In this document: positions 53,163 through 62,273 of the stretch, one piece after another
Layout: each line of letters begins with the position of its first letter
Position numbering within the stretch: the stretch's first letter is position 1
Source: Nocardioides panzhihuensis
Lineage (GTDB): Bacteria; Actinomycetota; Actinomycetes; Propionibacteriales; Nocardioidaceae
Direction of reading: 5' to 3'
Length of the DNA: 64,000 bases
NCBI RefSeq assembly: GCF_013408335.1
Contig: NZ_JACBZR010000001.1
Span: 992,001-1,056,000, forward strand
The notes under the pieces: generated by a model
The model's database searches: none
What the model was told of the DNA's origin: nothing
What the model saw: the letters and a program-made list of their open reading frames with translations, nothing else
Position numbers and translations under genes: made by a program

Positions 53163-54880
53163 TGGCGGTGCCCGAGCTGTCCGTCGTCGTGCCGACCCGC
53201 GATCTGGGCCCCTGGGTGGGTGAGCTTCTCTCCTCGATCCTCGAGGACCAGTCGACCGAGCAGGCGCCGCTGGACCTGGAGGTCATCCTCGTCGACGACG
53301 CCTCCACGGACGAGACCTTCGAGATCGCCCAGACGTACGCAGCCCGAGACGCTCGCCTGACGGTGGTCTGCTCGCCGGGCACCGGTGGAGGACAGGCGCG
53401 CAATCACGGTGTGTCGCTGGCGCGCGGCGAGTTCCTCGCCTTCGCCGACGGCGACGACCTCGTGCCCCGCGGGGCGTACGCCGCGATGCTGCGCAAGACG
53501 CGGGAGACCGGCTCGGACATGGTGGTCGGCCGGTTCTTCAAGCTCTTCAGCGACCGGGTCTGGTGGCCGGTGCGGGTATGGCCTGCCTTCGACGAAGAGC
53601 GCACCCTGCTGAAGTTGGCCGACGCGCCCTCCGCCTTGCGCAACCGGGCCTGCTGGAACCGAGTCTTCCGGCGCAGCTTCTGGGACGCAGCGCAGATCTC
53701 GTTCCCCGACGCGACCCGATCCAACGACATCGAGCCGATGGTGCACGCACTGACCACCGCCCGCTTCGACATCGTCACCGAGACGGTCTACGTCTACCGA
53801 GACCGGCCGGGACCTGGGTCGATGACGGCGAAGTCACACTCGCCCGAAGGGCTCATCAGCTATCTCGAGCAGGAGCTGCGCTGTGCCCGCCGGATCGTCG
53901 AGCTCGGTGACCCGAAGGTGCGCGCGGAGTATGCCTCGCTGGTCTTCGCCGCCGACGGCTGGACGGCGATCGTCCGGGCGTTGCGCGGGATGTCGGTGAT
54001 CGACGCAGCCGCGTTGGAGCCCGCGCGGCTGATGATCTGTGAGCTGGTCGGCCTCTTCGACGAGGGTGTCATCGACGACCTGGACGACGTGAAGCGGTGG
54101 GGATGGCGGCTGGTCGAGTCGGGCAAGTGGGCGACAGTGGCCCGGCTGATCGGTGACGACGTTCGCTGGGAGGAACGGACCGTTGCCGATCTTCTCGAGT
54201 CGTTGCGCCTGGTCGCGGACAGTGGCGTGGCGCCGCTGCGTACGCTCCGACGGCCGCTCGTCGATGTCGTCACGACGATCGCGCTGAGCGACGAGACGCT
54301 GGTCGGCGACGACCTCGCAGACCTGGTGCTCAAGCATCGCGACCTCTTCACTGCGGTCGCCGAAGCTGCCGACGATCCGGGTTGGCGCCTGAGCCGGATC
54401 CTGGTGGCGCTCGAGGACGGACCCGAGCTGCTTCGCCAGGTGGTCGCGGGCGCGACCGACCCGGTGACGGCCACATCGCTCTCGCTCGTGGACGGGCACG
54501 TCCATCTGAGGCTCACCCACACGACGGTGGGTGCCGAGGGTCTCCGGGTGGTCTTCGCTCACGACAGCCGGCGCCGAACCTTCGACTACGACGCCGCGGA
54601 GCTCGCCTCGGGCGAGGTCGAGGTGGCGCTGTCGACCTCCACGCTCGCGGGCGGGCGCTGGCGCGTACGGTTTCAGGGGCGCGACGCCTTGGGTGAGTTC
54701 GACGGGCCGGTCGTCATCGATGCGGACGTCATCGGTGAACGTTCGGCCGACAGGGCGCGGATCGTCGAGCTCGAGGGCCGTGCGCGCCACGGGATCGACA
54801 TCGACCCGAGCATCGGCGAACGGGGAGTGCGCAAGGCACGGCGCGTGGCCGGGAGGATCGTGCGACGGGTCCGCCGGTAA
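53162..54880 (+). CDS. GT2 family glycosyltransferase with C-terminal beta domain
   Basis: 572 residues. ELSVVVPTRDLGPWVGELL, VILVDDASTDETFEIAQ, GGGQARNHGVSLARGE and FADGDDLVPRGAY (DxD) are the GT-A core (1-230). A helical region spans 230-430. A beta-strand domain (about 440-540) follows, then a basic tail. This layout resembles GT2 proteins of teichoic-acid-like polymer synthesis. It overlaps the GT4 gene by one base. Confidence 0.87.
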   Translation: MAVPELSVVVPTRDLGPWVGELLSSILEDQSTEQAPLDLEVILVDDASTDETFEIAQTYAARDARLTVVCSPGTGGGQARNHGVSLARGEFLAFADGDDLVPRGAYAAMLRKTRETGSDMVVGRFFKLFSDRVWWPVRVWPAFDEERTLLKLADAPSALRNRACWNRVFRRSFWDAAQISFPDATRSNDIEPMVHALTTARFDIVTETVYVYRDRPGPGSMTAKSHSPEGLISYLEQELRCARRIVELGDPKVRAEYASLVFAADGWTAIVRALRGMSVIDAAALEPARLMICELVGLFDEGVIDDLDDVKRWGWRLVESGKWATVARLIGDDVRWEERTVADLLESLRLVADSGVAPLRTLRRPLVDVVTTIALSDETLVGDDLADLVLKHRDLFTAVAEAADDPGWRLSRILVALEDGPELLRQVVAGATDPVTATSLSLVDGHVHLRLTHTTVGAEGLRVVFAHDSRRRTFDYDAAELASGEVEVALSTSTLAGGRWRVRFQGRDALGEFDGPVVIDADVIGERSADRARIVELEGRARHGIDIDPSIGERGVRKARRVAGRIVRRVRR

Positions 54881-54934
54881 TTGGCCCGAGGGCGCGCCCT
54901 CGTGGGCTCGGCTCGCTGTCTATGATCAGCCGCG

Positions 54935-55387
54935 ATGAGCACTCCTGACCGCAAGGCCCCGACCCGCGCCGACTACGTGCACTGGCGCACGATCACCACC
55001 CGCTGGCGTGACGACGACGCCTACGGGCATCTCAACAACGCGACCTACTACGAGTATTTCGACACCGCCGTCAACGCCTACCTGTTCGAGGCGACCGGCG
55101 TGAACGTGCGGAAGCTGCCGAAGATCGGGATCGTCGCGGAGACCTCGTGCCGCTACCTGCGCGAGATCGGGTTCCCCGAGCCGGTCGAGGCCGGACTTGT
55201 CGTCGACAAGGTCGGCAGCTCGTCGGTCATCTACCGGATCGGGCTCTTCCAGGGGCCGGGCGAGGAGGCCGCGGCCGAGGGCCGGTTCGTGCACGTCTAT
55301 GTCGACAACACGGACCCGTCGCGGCCGGTGACGCCGATACCCGACGAGATCCGGGAGGCAGTTCTGCCGCTGTGGCGGGAGAACTGA
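54935..55387 (+). CDS. Hotdog-fold acyl-CoA thioesterase
   Basis: 150 residues of the 4HBT/FcbC class. TTRWRDDDAYGHLNNATYY holds the catalytic Asp/His-Asn region, followed by FDTAVNAYL on the long helix and GIVAETSCRYLREIGFPE. It hydrolyses small acyl-CoA thioesters in the cytoplasm; the chain length is not predictable. It stands between glycosyltransferase genes with its own gaps of 54 and 107 bp. Confidence 0.9.
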   Translation: MSTPDRKAPTRADYVHWRTITTRWRDDDAYGHLNNATYYEYFDTAVNAYLFEATGVNVRKLPKIGIVAETSCRYLREIGFPEPVEAGLVVDKVGSSSVIYRIGLFQGPGEEAAAEGRFVHVYVDNTDPSRPVTPIPDEIREAVLPLWREN

Positions 55388-55494
55388 TGGTGACGAGGGG
55401 CTGAATCTTGCGTGGCACCGTTACATCGTTGCCAGGCTCTGTGACATCCTGACCCACTGCCGAAGCACGATCGAGAGCGTCTTGGGGGACCTCT

Positions 55495-58400
55495 GTGGAC
55501 GAAGAGTTGAAGCGCATCGCCCGTGGCGGCCTGCGCAGGGGGCGAGACCTGGCTCGCAAGGTCTACAACGACTCGCCCCTCTACAGCCGGGCCGACGACG
55601 TGCGACTGCTCGTCGACTGCCCGCTGTTCGACCACGAGTGGTACGCCCAGCAGGTCGGTGAGCGCCTCGACCGCAAACGGGCGGCCCGTCACTATCTCGA
55701 GCAGGATCCGGCCAAGCCGCTGGCGCAGCCCAGCCCGCTCTTCGACCCCGAGTTCTTCGTCGCGCGGCTGACCCCGCGGCTGCGCAAGCAGATGGGCGAC
55801 CAGGACCCGTTCCTCTACTGGCTGCGCGCCGAGCTGTGGCTGCAGCCGACCCACCCGCTCTTCGACACCGACGGCTACACCGAGCGGCGCAAGACCGAGA
55901 GCTTCTACGGCGGCGCGATCGGCCACTACGTCGACCGGGGCGCTCGCAACGGACGGCGCGCCAACGACTGGCTGGAGCAGGTCGACGGCCGGTTCCCCGA
56001 CCTGCGTGACTGGATCCGCGACCGGCGCGCGGAGTGGCAGGCCCGGCAGGGCGGCGGCCCGCAGACCTGGCGGCCGGCCATCGACCGCGGCACGGCGACC
56101 CCGGCCGGTCGTGTGCCGGTCGGCACGGTCAGCGTCATCGTCGACCTCGGTGCCTCCGACGAGCTCGCTCGCGCGACCCTGGAGAGCGTCGCCGCCCAGA
56201 GCGGCGTGAGCACCGAGATCATCGTCATCGACCGTGGCCTGACTCCCTCGGCCGCCGATTCGGTCGCCGATCTCGTCCCTGGCGCGCGGGTCGTGCCGGG
56301 CGACCCGGACCGCGGTGAGCCCGGCGTTGCCGCGGCGTTCGCCCAGGTGAGCGGCGACTTCGTCGCGTACGTCGCCGGGGGAGACGTCTGGAATCCTGGT
56401 CGTCTCGCGCGGCTGGCCTCGGTGGCGGAGTCGGCCGGGAGGCCGCTGGTCGCCGATGTGCTGGAGCGTCCGTGGCAGCCGGAGCAGCGGTTCGCCGTCG
56501 ACGTGCCTCCGCTCTCGCCCGGACCCGACGTCCCCGGCCCGCTGATGCGGGTCCTGCTCTCGAGGCTGCTGATCTCCGCGTCGCTGCTGAACGAGGTCGG
56601 CGGACCCCGTGCCGGCATCGGCGTCGGCTGGGCCTACGACCTCGCGCTGCGACTGACCACGAAGGCCGACGTCGAGGTCGTCCCCGAGGTCGGCGTCGAA
56701 CGTCGCCAGGGCATCAACCCGCGCCGGCGGCGCCAGGACCGGCTCCCGCTGGACCCCTTCGACCTGGAGTCGTGGGAGGACGTCGTCCGGAACCGGGCCT
56801 TCGTCGACTGGGCCGCGCTCGCGGAGCGGGCGCCTGACCCGGACGTGGTCTCGGTCGTCATCCCGACCTACGACGACTCGCTGCTGACCGTCGGTGCGGT
56901 CGAGGCCGTGTTGGAGCACGGCGCGGGAGCGAAGCGGCTCGAGATCGTGGTCTGGGACAACGGCTCCTCGGCCCGCGTCTCGGCAGTGCTCGACTCGCTG
57001 CCGCTGCGGTTTCCCGAGGTGAAGGTGGTGCACAGCACCGTCAACCACAACTTCGCGCTCGGCAACAACTTCGCCGTCCCGTACGTCACCGGGGAGACCG
57101 TGGTTTTCCTCAACAACGACACCACGGCGCTGGCCGGCTGGCTGGAGCCGCTGGTCGACGCACTCGCGGACCCCGAGGTGCTCGCCGCGCAGCCGCTGCT
57201 GCTCTACCCGAGCGGGTCGGTGCAGTCGGCCGGGGTCGTCTTCCCGCCCTACGGCGGGCTTCCCTACAACATGCTCGCCGAATATCCGTCCGAGGACGCC
57301 GCCGGCCTGGCGGGTCACCGGTTCTCGGCGTTGACCGGCGCCGCGCTGGCGATGCGCTATCGCGACGTCGTCGCGCTGCAGGGGTTCGACCCGATCTTCA
57401 CCAACGGCATGGAGGACGTCGACCTGTGCCACCGGCTCGCCGCGCTGCGGCCGGGGTCGTTCCGGGTGGTCACCACTGCGGAGGTCGTCCACCACGAGTC
57501 GAAGTCGAAGGGCCGCTTCGCGCGCGCCCCGCGCAACCGGCTGATCTACCTCGACCGCTGGGCCGGACGGGTCGAGCCGCGCGACGACGTGGCCGCCTGG
57601 GCCTCCTGCGGCTATCAGGTCGTCGGCCGGGCGACGGCCGGGGAGCCGACCGGCCCGGCGAAGACGTACGCCGCCACCCGCCCGATCCTCGCCCCGATGC
57701 CGCGTGCGTCGATCGTCGAGGGCATCCCGCAGCTGCGCTGGTCGATCAAGATCTCCGCGCCCGGAGCGCCGGAGGGGGAGCGGTGGGGTGACACCCACTT
57801 CGCGCGTGCGCTGGCGCGGTCGCTGCGCAAGCTCGGCCAGTCGGCGGTGGTCGACCACCACTACGAGTGGGAGCGGCCGAGCGCTCTCGACGACGACGTC
57901 GTGCTCACCCTGCGCGGCCTCTCGCGCTACTTTCCGGCCCCCGACGGCCGGATCAACATCGGCTGGGTGATCTCCCACCCCGACGCGGTCACCCGCGCCG
58001 AGGCGGCCGGCTTCGACCGGCTGCTGGCCGCCGGGCCGGCGTGGGCCGAGCGGATGTCGGCACAGTGGGGGATCCGCATCGACCCTTTGCTGCAGGCCAC
58101 CGACCCCGAGCTGTTCAACCCGGACCGGACGCTGCCCGACAGCGGACACGCGGTGCTCTTCGTCGGCACCTCGCGCGACGTGGAGCGCCCCATCATCCAC
58201 GACGCTGTCGCTGCTGGGCTGCCGCTGTCGGTCTACGGCCACGGCTGGGAGCCCTACATCCCACGCCACTACGTCAAGGCCCAGCACATGCCCAACGTCC
58301 GGCTCGGCGCGGAGTATCGGGCCGCCGGGGTCGTGCTCAACGACCACTGGGCCGACATGCGCGACTACGGCTTCATCTCCAACCGGCTCTTCGACGCCGT

Positions 58401-58656
58401 CGCCTCCGGCGCCCGGGTCATCTCCGACGACGTCGTCGGCCTCCGCGACGTCTTCGGCGACACCGTCCAGGTCTACGAGACGCCCGAGGACCTGGTGAAG
58501 TGGTCATCGATGCCCGACCCCTCGGTCGTCTTCGGCACCGACGAGCACATCCGCGCCGAGGCCGCCCGAATCCACCGTGACCACGGCTTCGACGCTCGCG
58601 CCCGCACCCTTCTCGACATCGCGCTCGAGGAGAGGACCAGACGCGACCGTCTCTAG
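55495..58656 (+). CDS. Multi-domain glycosyltransferase (two GT2-like units plus GT-B-like C-terminus)
   Basis: 1053 residues. Residues 1-200 are helical with repeated FDxxxY motifs (LFDHEWYAQQ, LFDPEFFVAR, LFDTDGYTER). A first GT-A-like unit (about 210-430, VSVIVDLGASDELARATLE) has no clear DxD and may be inactive. The second (about 450-700) is complete: VVSVVIPTYDDSLLTVGAV, VVWDNGSS, VVFLNNDTTAL and GMEDVDLCHRL. The C-terminal 300 residues (INIGWVISHPDAVT, GFISNRLFDAVASGARVISD) match the CgeB/GT-B type. GTG start with GGGGGA upstream. Such fusions build repeat units of surface glycans. Confidence 0.86.
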   Translation: MDEELKRIARGGLRRGRDLARKVYNDSPLYSRADDVRLLVDCPLFDHEWYAQQVGERLDRKRAARHYLEQDPAKPLAQPSPLFDPEFFVARLTPRLRKQMGDQDPFLYWLRAELWLQPTHPLFDTDGYTERRKTESFYGGAIGHYVDRGARNGRRANDWLEQVDGRFPDLRDWIRDRRAEWQARQGGGPQTWRPAIDRGTATPAGRVPVGTVSVIVDLGASDELARATLESVAAQSGVSTEIIVIDRGLTPSAADSVADLVPGARVVPGDPDRGEPGVAAAFAQVSGDFVAYVAGGDVWNPGRLARLASVAESAGRPLVADVLERPWQPEQRFAVDVPPLSPGPDVPGPLMRVLLSRLLISASLLNEVGGPRAGIGVGWAYDLALRLTTKADVEVVPEVGVERRQGINPRRRRQDRLPLDPFDLESWEDVVRNRAFVDWAALAERAPDPDVVSVVIPTYDDSLLTVGAVEAVLEHGAGAKRLEIVVWDNGSSARVSAVLDSLPLRFPEVKVVHSTVNHNFALGNNFAVPYVTGETVVFLNNDTTALAGWLEPLVDALADPEVLAAQPLLLYPSGSVQSAGVVFPPYGGLPYNMLAEYPSEDAAGLAGHRFSALTGAALAMRYRDVVALQGFDPIFTNGMEDVDLCHRLAALRPGSFRVVTTAEVVHHESKSKGRFARAPRNRLIYLDRWAGRVEPRDDVAAWASCGYQVVGRATAGEPTGPAKTYAATRPILAPMPRASIVEGIPQLRWSIKISAPGAPEGERWGDTHFARALARSLRKLGQSAVVDHHYEWERPSALDDDVVLTLRGLSRYFPAPDGRINIGWVISHPDAVTRAEAAGFDRLLAAGPAWAERMSAQWGIRIDPLLQATDPELFNPDRTLPDSGHAVLFVGTSRDVERPIIHDAVAAGLPLSVYGHGWEPYIPRHYVKAQHMPNVRLGAEYRAAGVVLNDHWADMRDYGFISNRLFDAVASGARVISDDVVGLRDVFGDTVQVYETPEDLVKWSSMPDPSVVFGTDEHIRAEAARIHRDHGFDARARTLLDIALEERTRRDRL

Positions 58657-58672
58657 CTGGACCGTCACCGCC

Positions 58673-58731
58673 GTCGACCGAGGCGTCACTCGCGTCGGCC
58701 GAGAAGTCACGTACGTCGGTCGAGGTGTCAC
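58673..58731. repeat. 21-bp-pitch repeat array A (3 units)
   Basis: A 17-bp unit (consensus GTCGGCCGAGRCGTCAC) at 58673, 58694 and 58715, separated by 4-bp spacers. Same family as arrays at 60478 and 62272. With the gene start that follows, it is duplicated at array B. Confidence 0.85.
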
Positions 58732-58766
58732 TCCTCACGGCGTACGTGACCTATCAGAGTGTCCGG

Positions 58767-58892
58767 GTGACGAAGCTTTTCGGTGATCCAACTGCGCGAG
58801 CGGGACGCGCTGGTCGATGACCTGAGGTCGCTCTCACCCGCTCAATGGCGGGCCGCCATCCTCTGTGGGAGTGGGAGGCCGAGGAGATCCCC
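58767..58892 (+). pseudogene. Remnant 5' end of a DinB/maleylpyruvate-isomerase-like gene
   Basis: GTGACGAAGCT then TCGGTGATCCA align with the start of the gene at 60570 and continue for about 125 bp (RERDALVDDLRSLSP and QWR are recognisable). One extra base near 58778 and one missing base near 58868 break the frame, and similarity then stops. Together with array A upstream it duplicates the array B plus gene-start region 1.8 kb away. Confidence 0.8.
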
Positions 58893-59035
58893 TGTCCGTG
58901 CATAGAACCATCCCGATGTCCGGTCCTGGGGCTTCTGCCCCGCGAAATCCGGTCTGTTTCTGTCGGTCCTTCCCGATACGGTTAACCCGTCACCGGTGCG
59001 AGGGGCCTGGTGTCTGGATGCGAGGGGTACTGCCA

Positions 59036-60445
59036 GTGATCGACTACGAGGTCGCCGTTGCGCCGATGGGCGTGTTGGGCATGCAGCGGCTGCTGGAGGC
59101 GGTCGAGGCCGCCGACCCGAATGATGAATCGGAGTGGATCGAGTTCAAGGCCGACCTGGACCCCAGCACCAAGGACGGGGCCGCGACGATCGCGAAGGCC
59201 ATCGTGGCGTTCGCGAACCGCGACCCGTCCCGTGCCCAGCGCTGGTGTGGAGGACACGCCTACCTCGTGATCGGCCTGGCGCCGGGCAACCTGGCCGGGA
59301 CGGCCGATGTCGACCCGGCGGTCCTGCACGACAAGGTCAGCGCGCTCATTGCGTCCCCGTCGCCGGACTGGGACCCGACGCCGGTGTCGTACAAGGGCAA
59401 GCCGCTCATCGTCATCACCGTCGCGCCGCCCAAGGCGGGTGACCCGATGGCTTGCATCGGTAAGTCCTCGGGCTCCGTGACCGACGGGAACGTGTACGTG
59501 CGGGTTCCCGGGAAGTCCGCGCCTGCCAAGGCAGCGGACATCCGGCGCCTCTCGGATCGCCTTTCCCCGGCCGCGGAGACGCTCCACGACATCGCCGTCA
59601 CCGCGTCGGAAGAGGTGACGGCGGTTGACTACCCAGTCGACTGGCTCGACCAGTGGATCGATGCTGAGGAGGACGCGCTTCTCGGGCCACTGAAACCCGA
59701 GCCGCCCTGGACGCAGGGGAAGGACCTCAGCAATGCGCTGCTCGGGTTTTACCCGGACGCGCTCACGTCGATCACACGGGTCGGGGCCGCCATCGAACCT
59801 CAGGCGAGTCGCGTCAACGACATGCTCAGGACGAGGCATGAAGAGGACCGGACCGAGGACGAGTTCCGAGCGGCGGTCGCGGCCTACCTCGACCGGTGTC
59901 GCGAGGGCCTGCCGGAGGGGTTCGAGGTGATCCGTGCCAACGCGGGCACACCGGTCACCTTCTCGATCACGAACAACACCGACCGCAACTACAGCAAGGT
60001 GCTCGTCAAACTGCACATCGAGGGTGACGTGTTCGGCTACGACTGGGTCGATGAGTTCAAGGGATGGGGCAAGTACGTGGGCAAGCGGCCCCGGAAGTGG
60101 GGCCCGTGGACGACGTCGAAGTTCCCGAACGTCGAGCGCCCTGACTTCCGTTACATGCACGCAGTGTCGAGTCCGTCCATAGTCGCGTCGGCTCCTCGGC
60201 CGCATCCTCGAATCGAGAACGGCGGCTCGGTGAACATCACCTGTGTGCCGGTCGACCTGCGTCCCGGCGAGACCGAGCAACTTCTGACTCTCGACCTCGT
60301 CGCCGACCGGTGCGTCACCACGGAGGTACGAGTCACCTGGACGGCCACCGCGACCGACGTCAGCGGGAAACTCTCCGACGAGTTCGTCATCCCGTTGGCC
60401 GACGAGCGAGTCTGGCTCGACCTCGGCCGGGACTGGACCGTGTGA
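59036..60445 (+). CDS. Schlafen/AlbA_2-type putative DNA-binding protein
   Basis: 469 residues from the GTG at 59036 (GAGGGG eight bases upstream; ATG at 59018 is possible). The N-terminal domain (about 15-180) has ESEWIEFKADL, TIAKAIVAFANRDP, YLVIGLAPGNLAG and VYVRVPGKSAPAKAADIRRL, the AlbA_2/Schlafen pattern. The rest (about 180-469) is not recognised and ends in a beta-rich region. AlbA_2 proteins occur among phage-defence and regulatory genes. It lies between two copies of a repeat plus gene fragment, so it looks inserted. A defence role is inference. Confidence 0.78.
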   Translation: MIDYEVAVAPMGVLGMQRLLEAVEAADPNDESEWIEFKADLDPSTKDGAATIAKAIVAFANRDPSRAQRWCGGHAYLVIGLAPGNLAGTADVDPAVLHDKVSALIASPSPDWDPTPVSYKGKPLIVITVAPPKAGDPMACIGKSSGSVTDGNVYVRVPGKSAPAKAADIRRLSDRLSPAAETLHDIAVTASEEVTAVDYPVDWLDQWIDAEEDALLGPLKPEPPWTQGKDLSNALLGFYPDALTSITRVGAAIEPQASRVNDMLRTRHEEDRTEDEFRAAVAAYLDRCREGLPEGFEVIRANAGTPVTFSITNNTDRNYSKVLVKLHIEGDVFGYDWVDEFKGWGKYVGKRPRKWGPWTTSKFPNVERPDFRYMHAVSSPSIVASAPRPHPRIENGGSVNITCVPVDLRPGETEQLLTLDLVADRCVTTEVRVTWTATATDVSGKLSDEFVIPLADERVWLDLGRDWTV

Positions 60446-60477
60446 GGGGCGACGTCGGAGCGGGATTAGATGAATAT

Positions 60478-60536
60478 GTCGGTCGACGCGTCACCCGCGT
60501 CGGCCGAGACGTCACGTTCGACGATCGAGGCGTCAC
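60478..60536. repeat. 21-bp-pitch repeat array B (3 units)
   Basis: Units at 60478, 60499 and 60520 (GTCGGTCGACGCGTCAC, GTCGGCCGAGACGTCAC, GACGATCGAGGCGTCAC), 4-bp spacers. The following GCGGCGTACG and TCAGAGTGT are shared with the region after array A. Confidence 0.87.
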
Positions 60537-60569
60537 TTCTCGCGGCGTACGACCTGTCAGAGTGTGCGC

Positions 60570-61190
60570 ATGACGAAGCTGTCGGTGATCCAGACGCGAG
60601 AGCGAGACGCGCTGGTTGACGACCTGAGGTCACTCTCGCCCGAGCAGTGGCGGTCGGCCACCCTGTGCGGGGAGTGGGACGTGGAGGAGGTCGTGGCGCA
60701 CCTCGGCGCGGCCTCCCGACTCTCATTCCCGGGCTGGCTGCGCAGCATGATCGGAGCGCGGTTCGATCCCGACGTACACAACCGCAGGCGGCTGGAGGAG
60801 TTCCGCGGATCCTCGGTCGAGGAGACGCTGGAGCGGTTCGCGGAGATCGGCCCCATCGGGCTGCCGCGCAAGGAGAGCGTCGGCGGGCTGGGGGAGATGA
60901 TCGTGCACGGCGAGGACATCCGGCGGCCTCTCGGCATCCGGCACGACCCCGACCCTGACGGGCTGCTGGTGGTCGCGAGGTTCTTCGCCACGAAGGACTT
61001 CGCGGTCAACAGCAAGACGTTGGTCCAGGGACTTCGTCTCCGGGCCGTCGACGCGGACTTCGTGGTCGGCGACGGTCCCGAGGCCGAAGGACGTCTGCTC
61101 GACCTGGTCATGGCGATGGCTGGGCGGGATGTGGTGCTGGTCGGCCTGGAGGGGGATGGGGTTCCTGAGCTCCGCCGCCGGCTGGCCTGA
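60570..61190 (+). CDS. Maleylpyruvate isomerase/DinB-like (TIGR03083 type) protein
   Basis: 206 residues. SVIQTRERDALVDDLRSLS and CGEWDVEEVVAHLGAASR, with its conserved histidine, match the mycothiol-dependent maleylpyruvate isomerase N-terminal domain, a DinB four-helix bundle with a metal site. GEMIVHGEDIRRPLG is the second conserved block, and a C-terminal SCP2-like domain is reduced. The family includes mycothiol-dependent isomerases and transferases of actinobacteria. The ATG at 60570 is chosen by alignment with the remnant copy; GTG at 60564 is possible. Confidence 0.85.
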   Translation: MTKLSVIQTRERDALVDDLRSLSPEQWRSATLCGEWDVEEVVAHLGAASRLSFPGWLRSMIGARFDPDVHNRRRLEEFRGSSVEETLERFAEIGPIGLPRKESVGGLGEMIVHGEDIRRPLGIRHDPDPDGLLVVARFFATKDFAVNSKTLVQGLRLRAVDADFVVGDGPEAEGRLLDLVMAMAGRDVVLVGLEGDGVPELRRRLA

Positions 61191-61262
61191 ACTATCTGGT
61201 GAGTCCGGGTGGCCGTAAGGTGCTGGGTGGCGATGACGGCAGTGCGGCACGGAGGAGACGGG

Positions 61263-62273
61263 TTGGGCAGCGAGGGGAGCCGGCTCGAGCGGCTGGTGCA
61301 GGAATCTGTCCGTGTCTCGCCGGCGCCCGGAAGCCTCTCGCCGGCCTTGCGCGCCAGCCTGACACTGCTCGTCGGGCTGCTCGCGCTGGCCGCGACCGGT
61401 CACATGGAGCTGGCGGCGTACGCCTGTTTCGGCACCTTCGCCTCCATCTATGGTGGCCGACAACCGCTGCGAGGACGATGGCGGACCCAGGCCGCGGCGG
61501 GAACGATGATGTCTGTCGCGGTCCTGTGCGGTGCGCTTGTCGCGACCTCACCGCACCGTGCCTGGCTGGTCATCCCGGTTGCCGCGGTGTGGGCGGCGGC
61601 CGGGTCGATGCTGTCGGACAGGTTCGTGCTGCGGCCACCCGGCCCGATGTTCCCGGTGTTCGCCGTGGCGACGTGTGCGGCGCTTCCGGTGACCCTGACC
61701 GGGGTCTCGGTGGCGGTCGGGGTGGCGGCGGCTGCGGCCGTGCTCGCGGTGCTCCTCGGGGTCCTCGAGGAGAGGCTCCTCGGCGACGGCCGGCCGGTCG
61801 AGGCCGGCCGTGGTGAGGTCAGGCTCGACCATGCGACGGCGGTCGTCGTCGCGGTCGTGCTCGCCGGCACGGTCTCGACCGGGCTCGGACTGAGCCACAC
61901 GTACTGGGCGATGGTGGCCGCGGCGGTGCCGTTCGGGGTCACCGGGCTGCTGGCTCAGACGACCCGCGGGCTGCAGCGCGTGGTCGGCACCCTGGTCGGT
62001 CTGGTGGTGGCAGCGGTGCTGCTGTCGATCTCGCTTCCCGCCCTCGTCATCGCGGTCGTCGTCGCCGCGCTCCAGGCGATCACCGAGCTCCTCGTCGGGC
62101 GTCACTACGGCCTCGCGCTCGTCGCCATCACCCCGCTCTCGCTGCTGATGGTCCAGCTCGGCCACCCCCAGCCTGTCGACGCGCTGCTGTGGTCACGCCT
62201 GACCGAGACCTTCCTCGGAGTCGTCGTCGGCCTAGCCGCCGCCTTCGTCCTCCGCGAGGTCCGCCGCCGCTGA
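61263..62273 (+). CDS. FUSC-family inner-membrane protein
   Basis: About 336 residues, ten or eleven hydrophobic helices in two similar halves (LRASLTLLVGLLALAATGH; THTYWAMVAAAVPFGVTGLL region). GTFASIYGGRQPLRGR and TRGLQRVVGTLVGLVVAA are the FUSC_2-type motifs seen in fusaric-acid-resistance/aromatic-acid exporters. The TTG at 61263 has GGAGGAG six bases upstream; ATG at 61233 is an alternative without a close ribosome site. It lies 72 bp after the DinB-like gene. The transported substrate is unknown. Confidence 0.8.
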   Translation: MGSEGSRLERLVQESVRVSPAPGSLSPALRASLTLLVGLLALAATGHMELAAYACFGTFASIYGGRQPLRGRWRTQAAAGTMMSVAVLCGALVATSPHRAWLVIPVAAVWAAAGSMLSDRFVLRPPGPMFPVFAVATCAALPVTLTGVSVAVGVAAAAAVLAVLLGVLEERLLGDGRPVEAGRGEVRLDHATAVVVAVVLAGTVSTGLGLSHTYWAMVAAAVPFGVTGLLAQTTRGLQRVVGTLVGLVVAAVLLSISLPALVIAVVVAALQAITELLVGRHYGLALVAITPLSLLMVQLGHPQPVDALLWSRLTETFLGVVVGLAAAFVLREVRRR

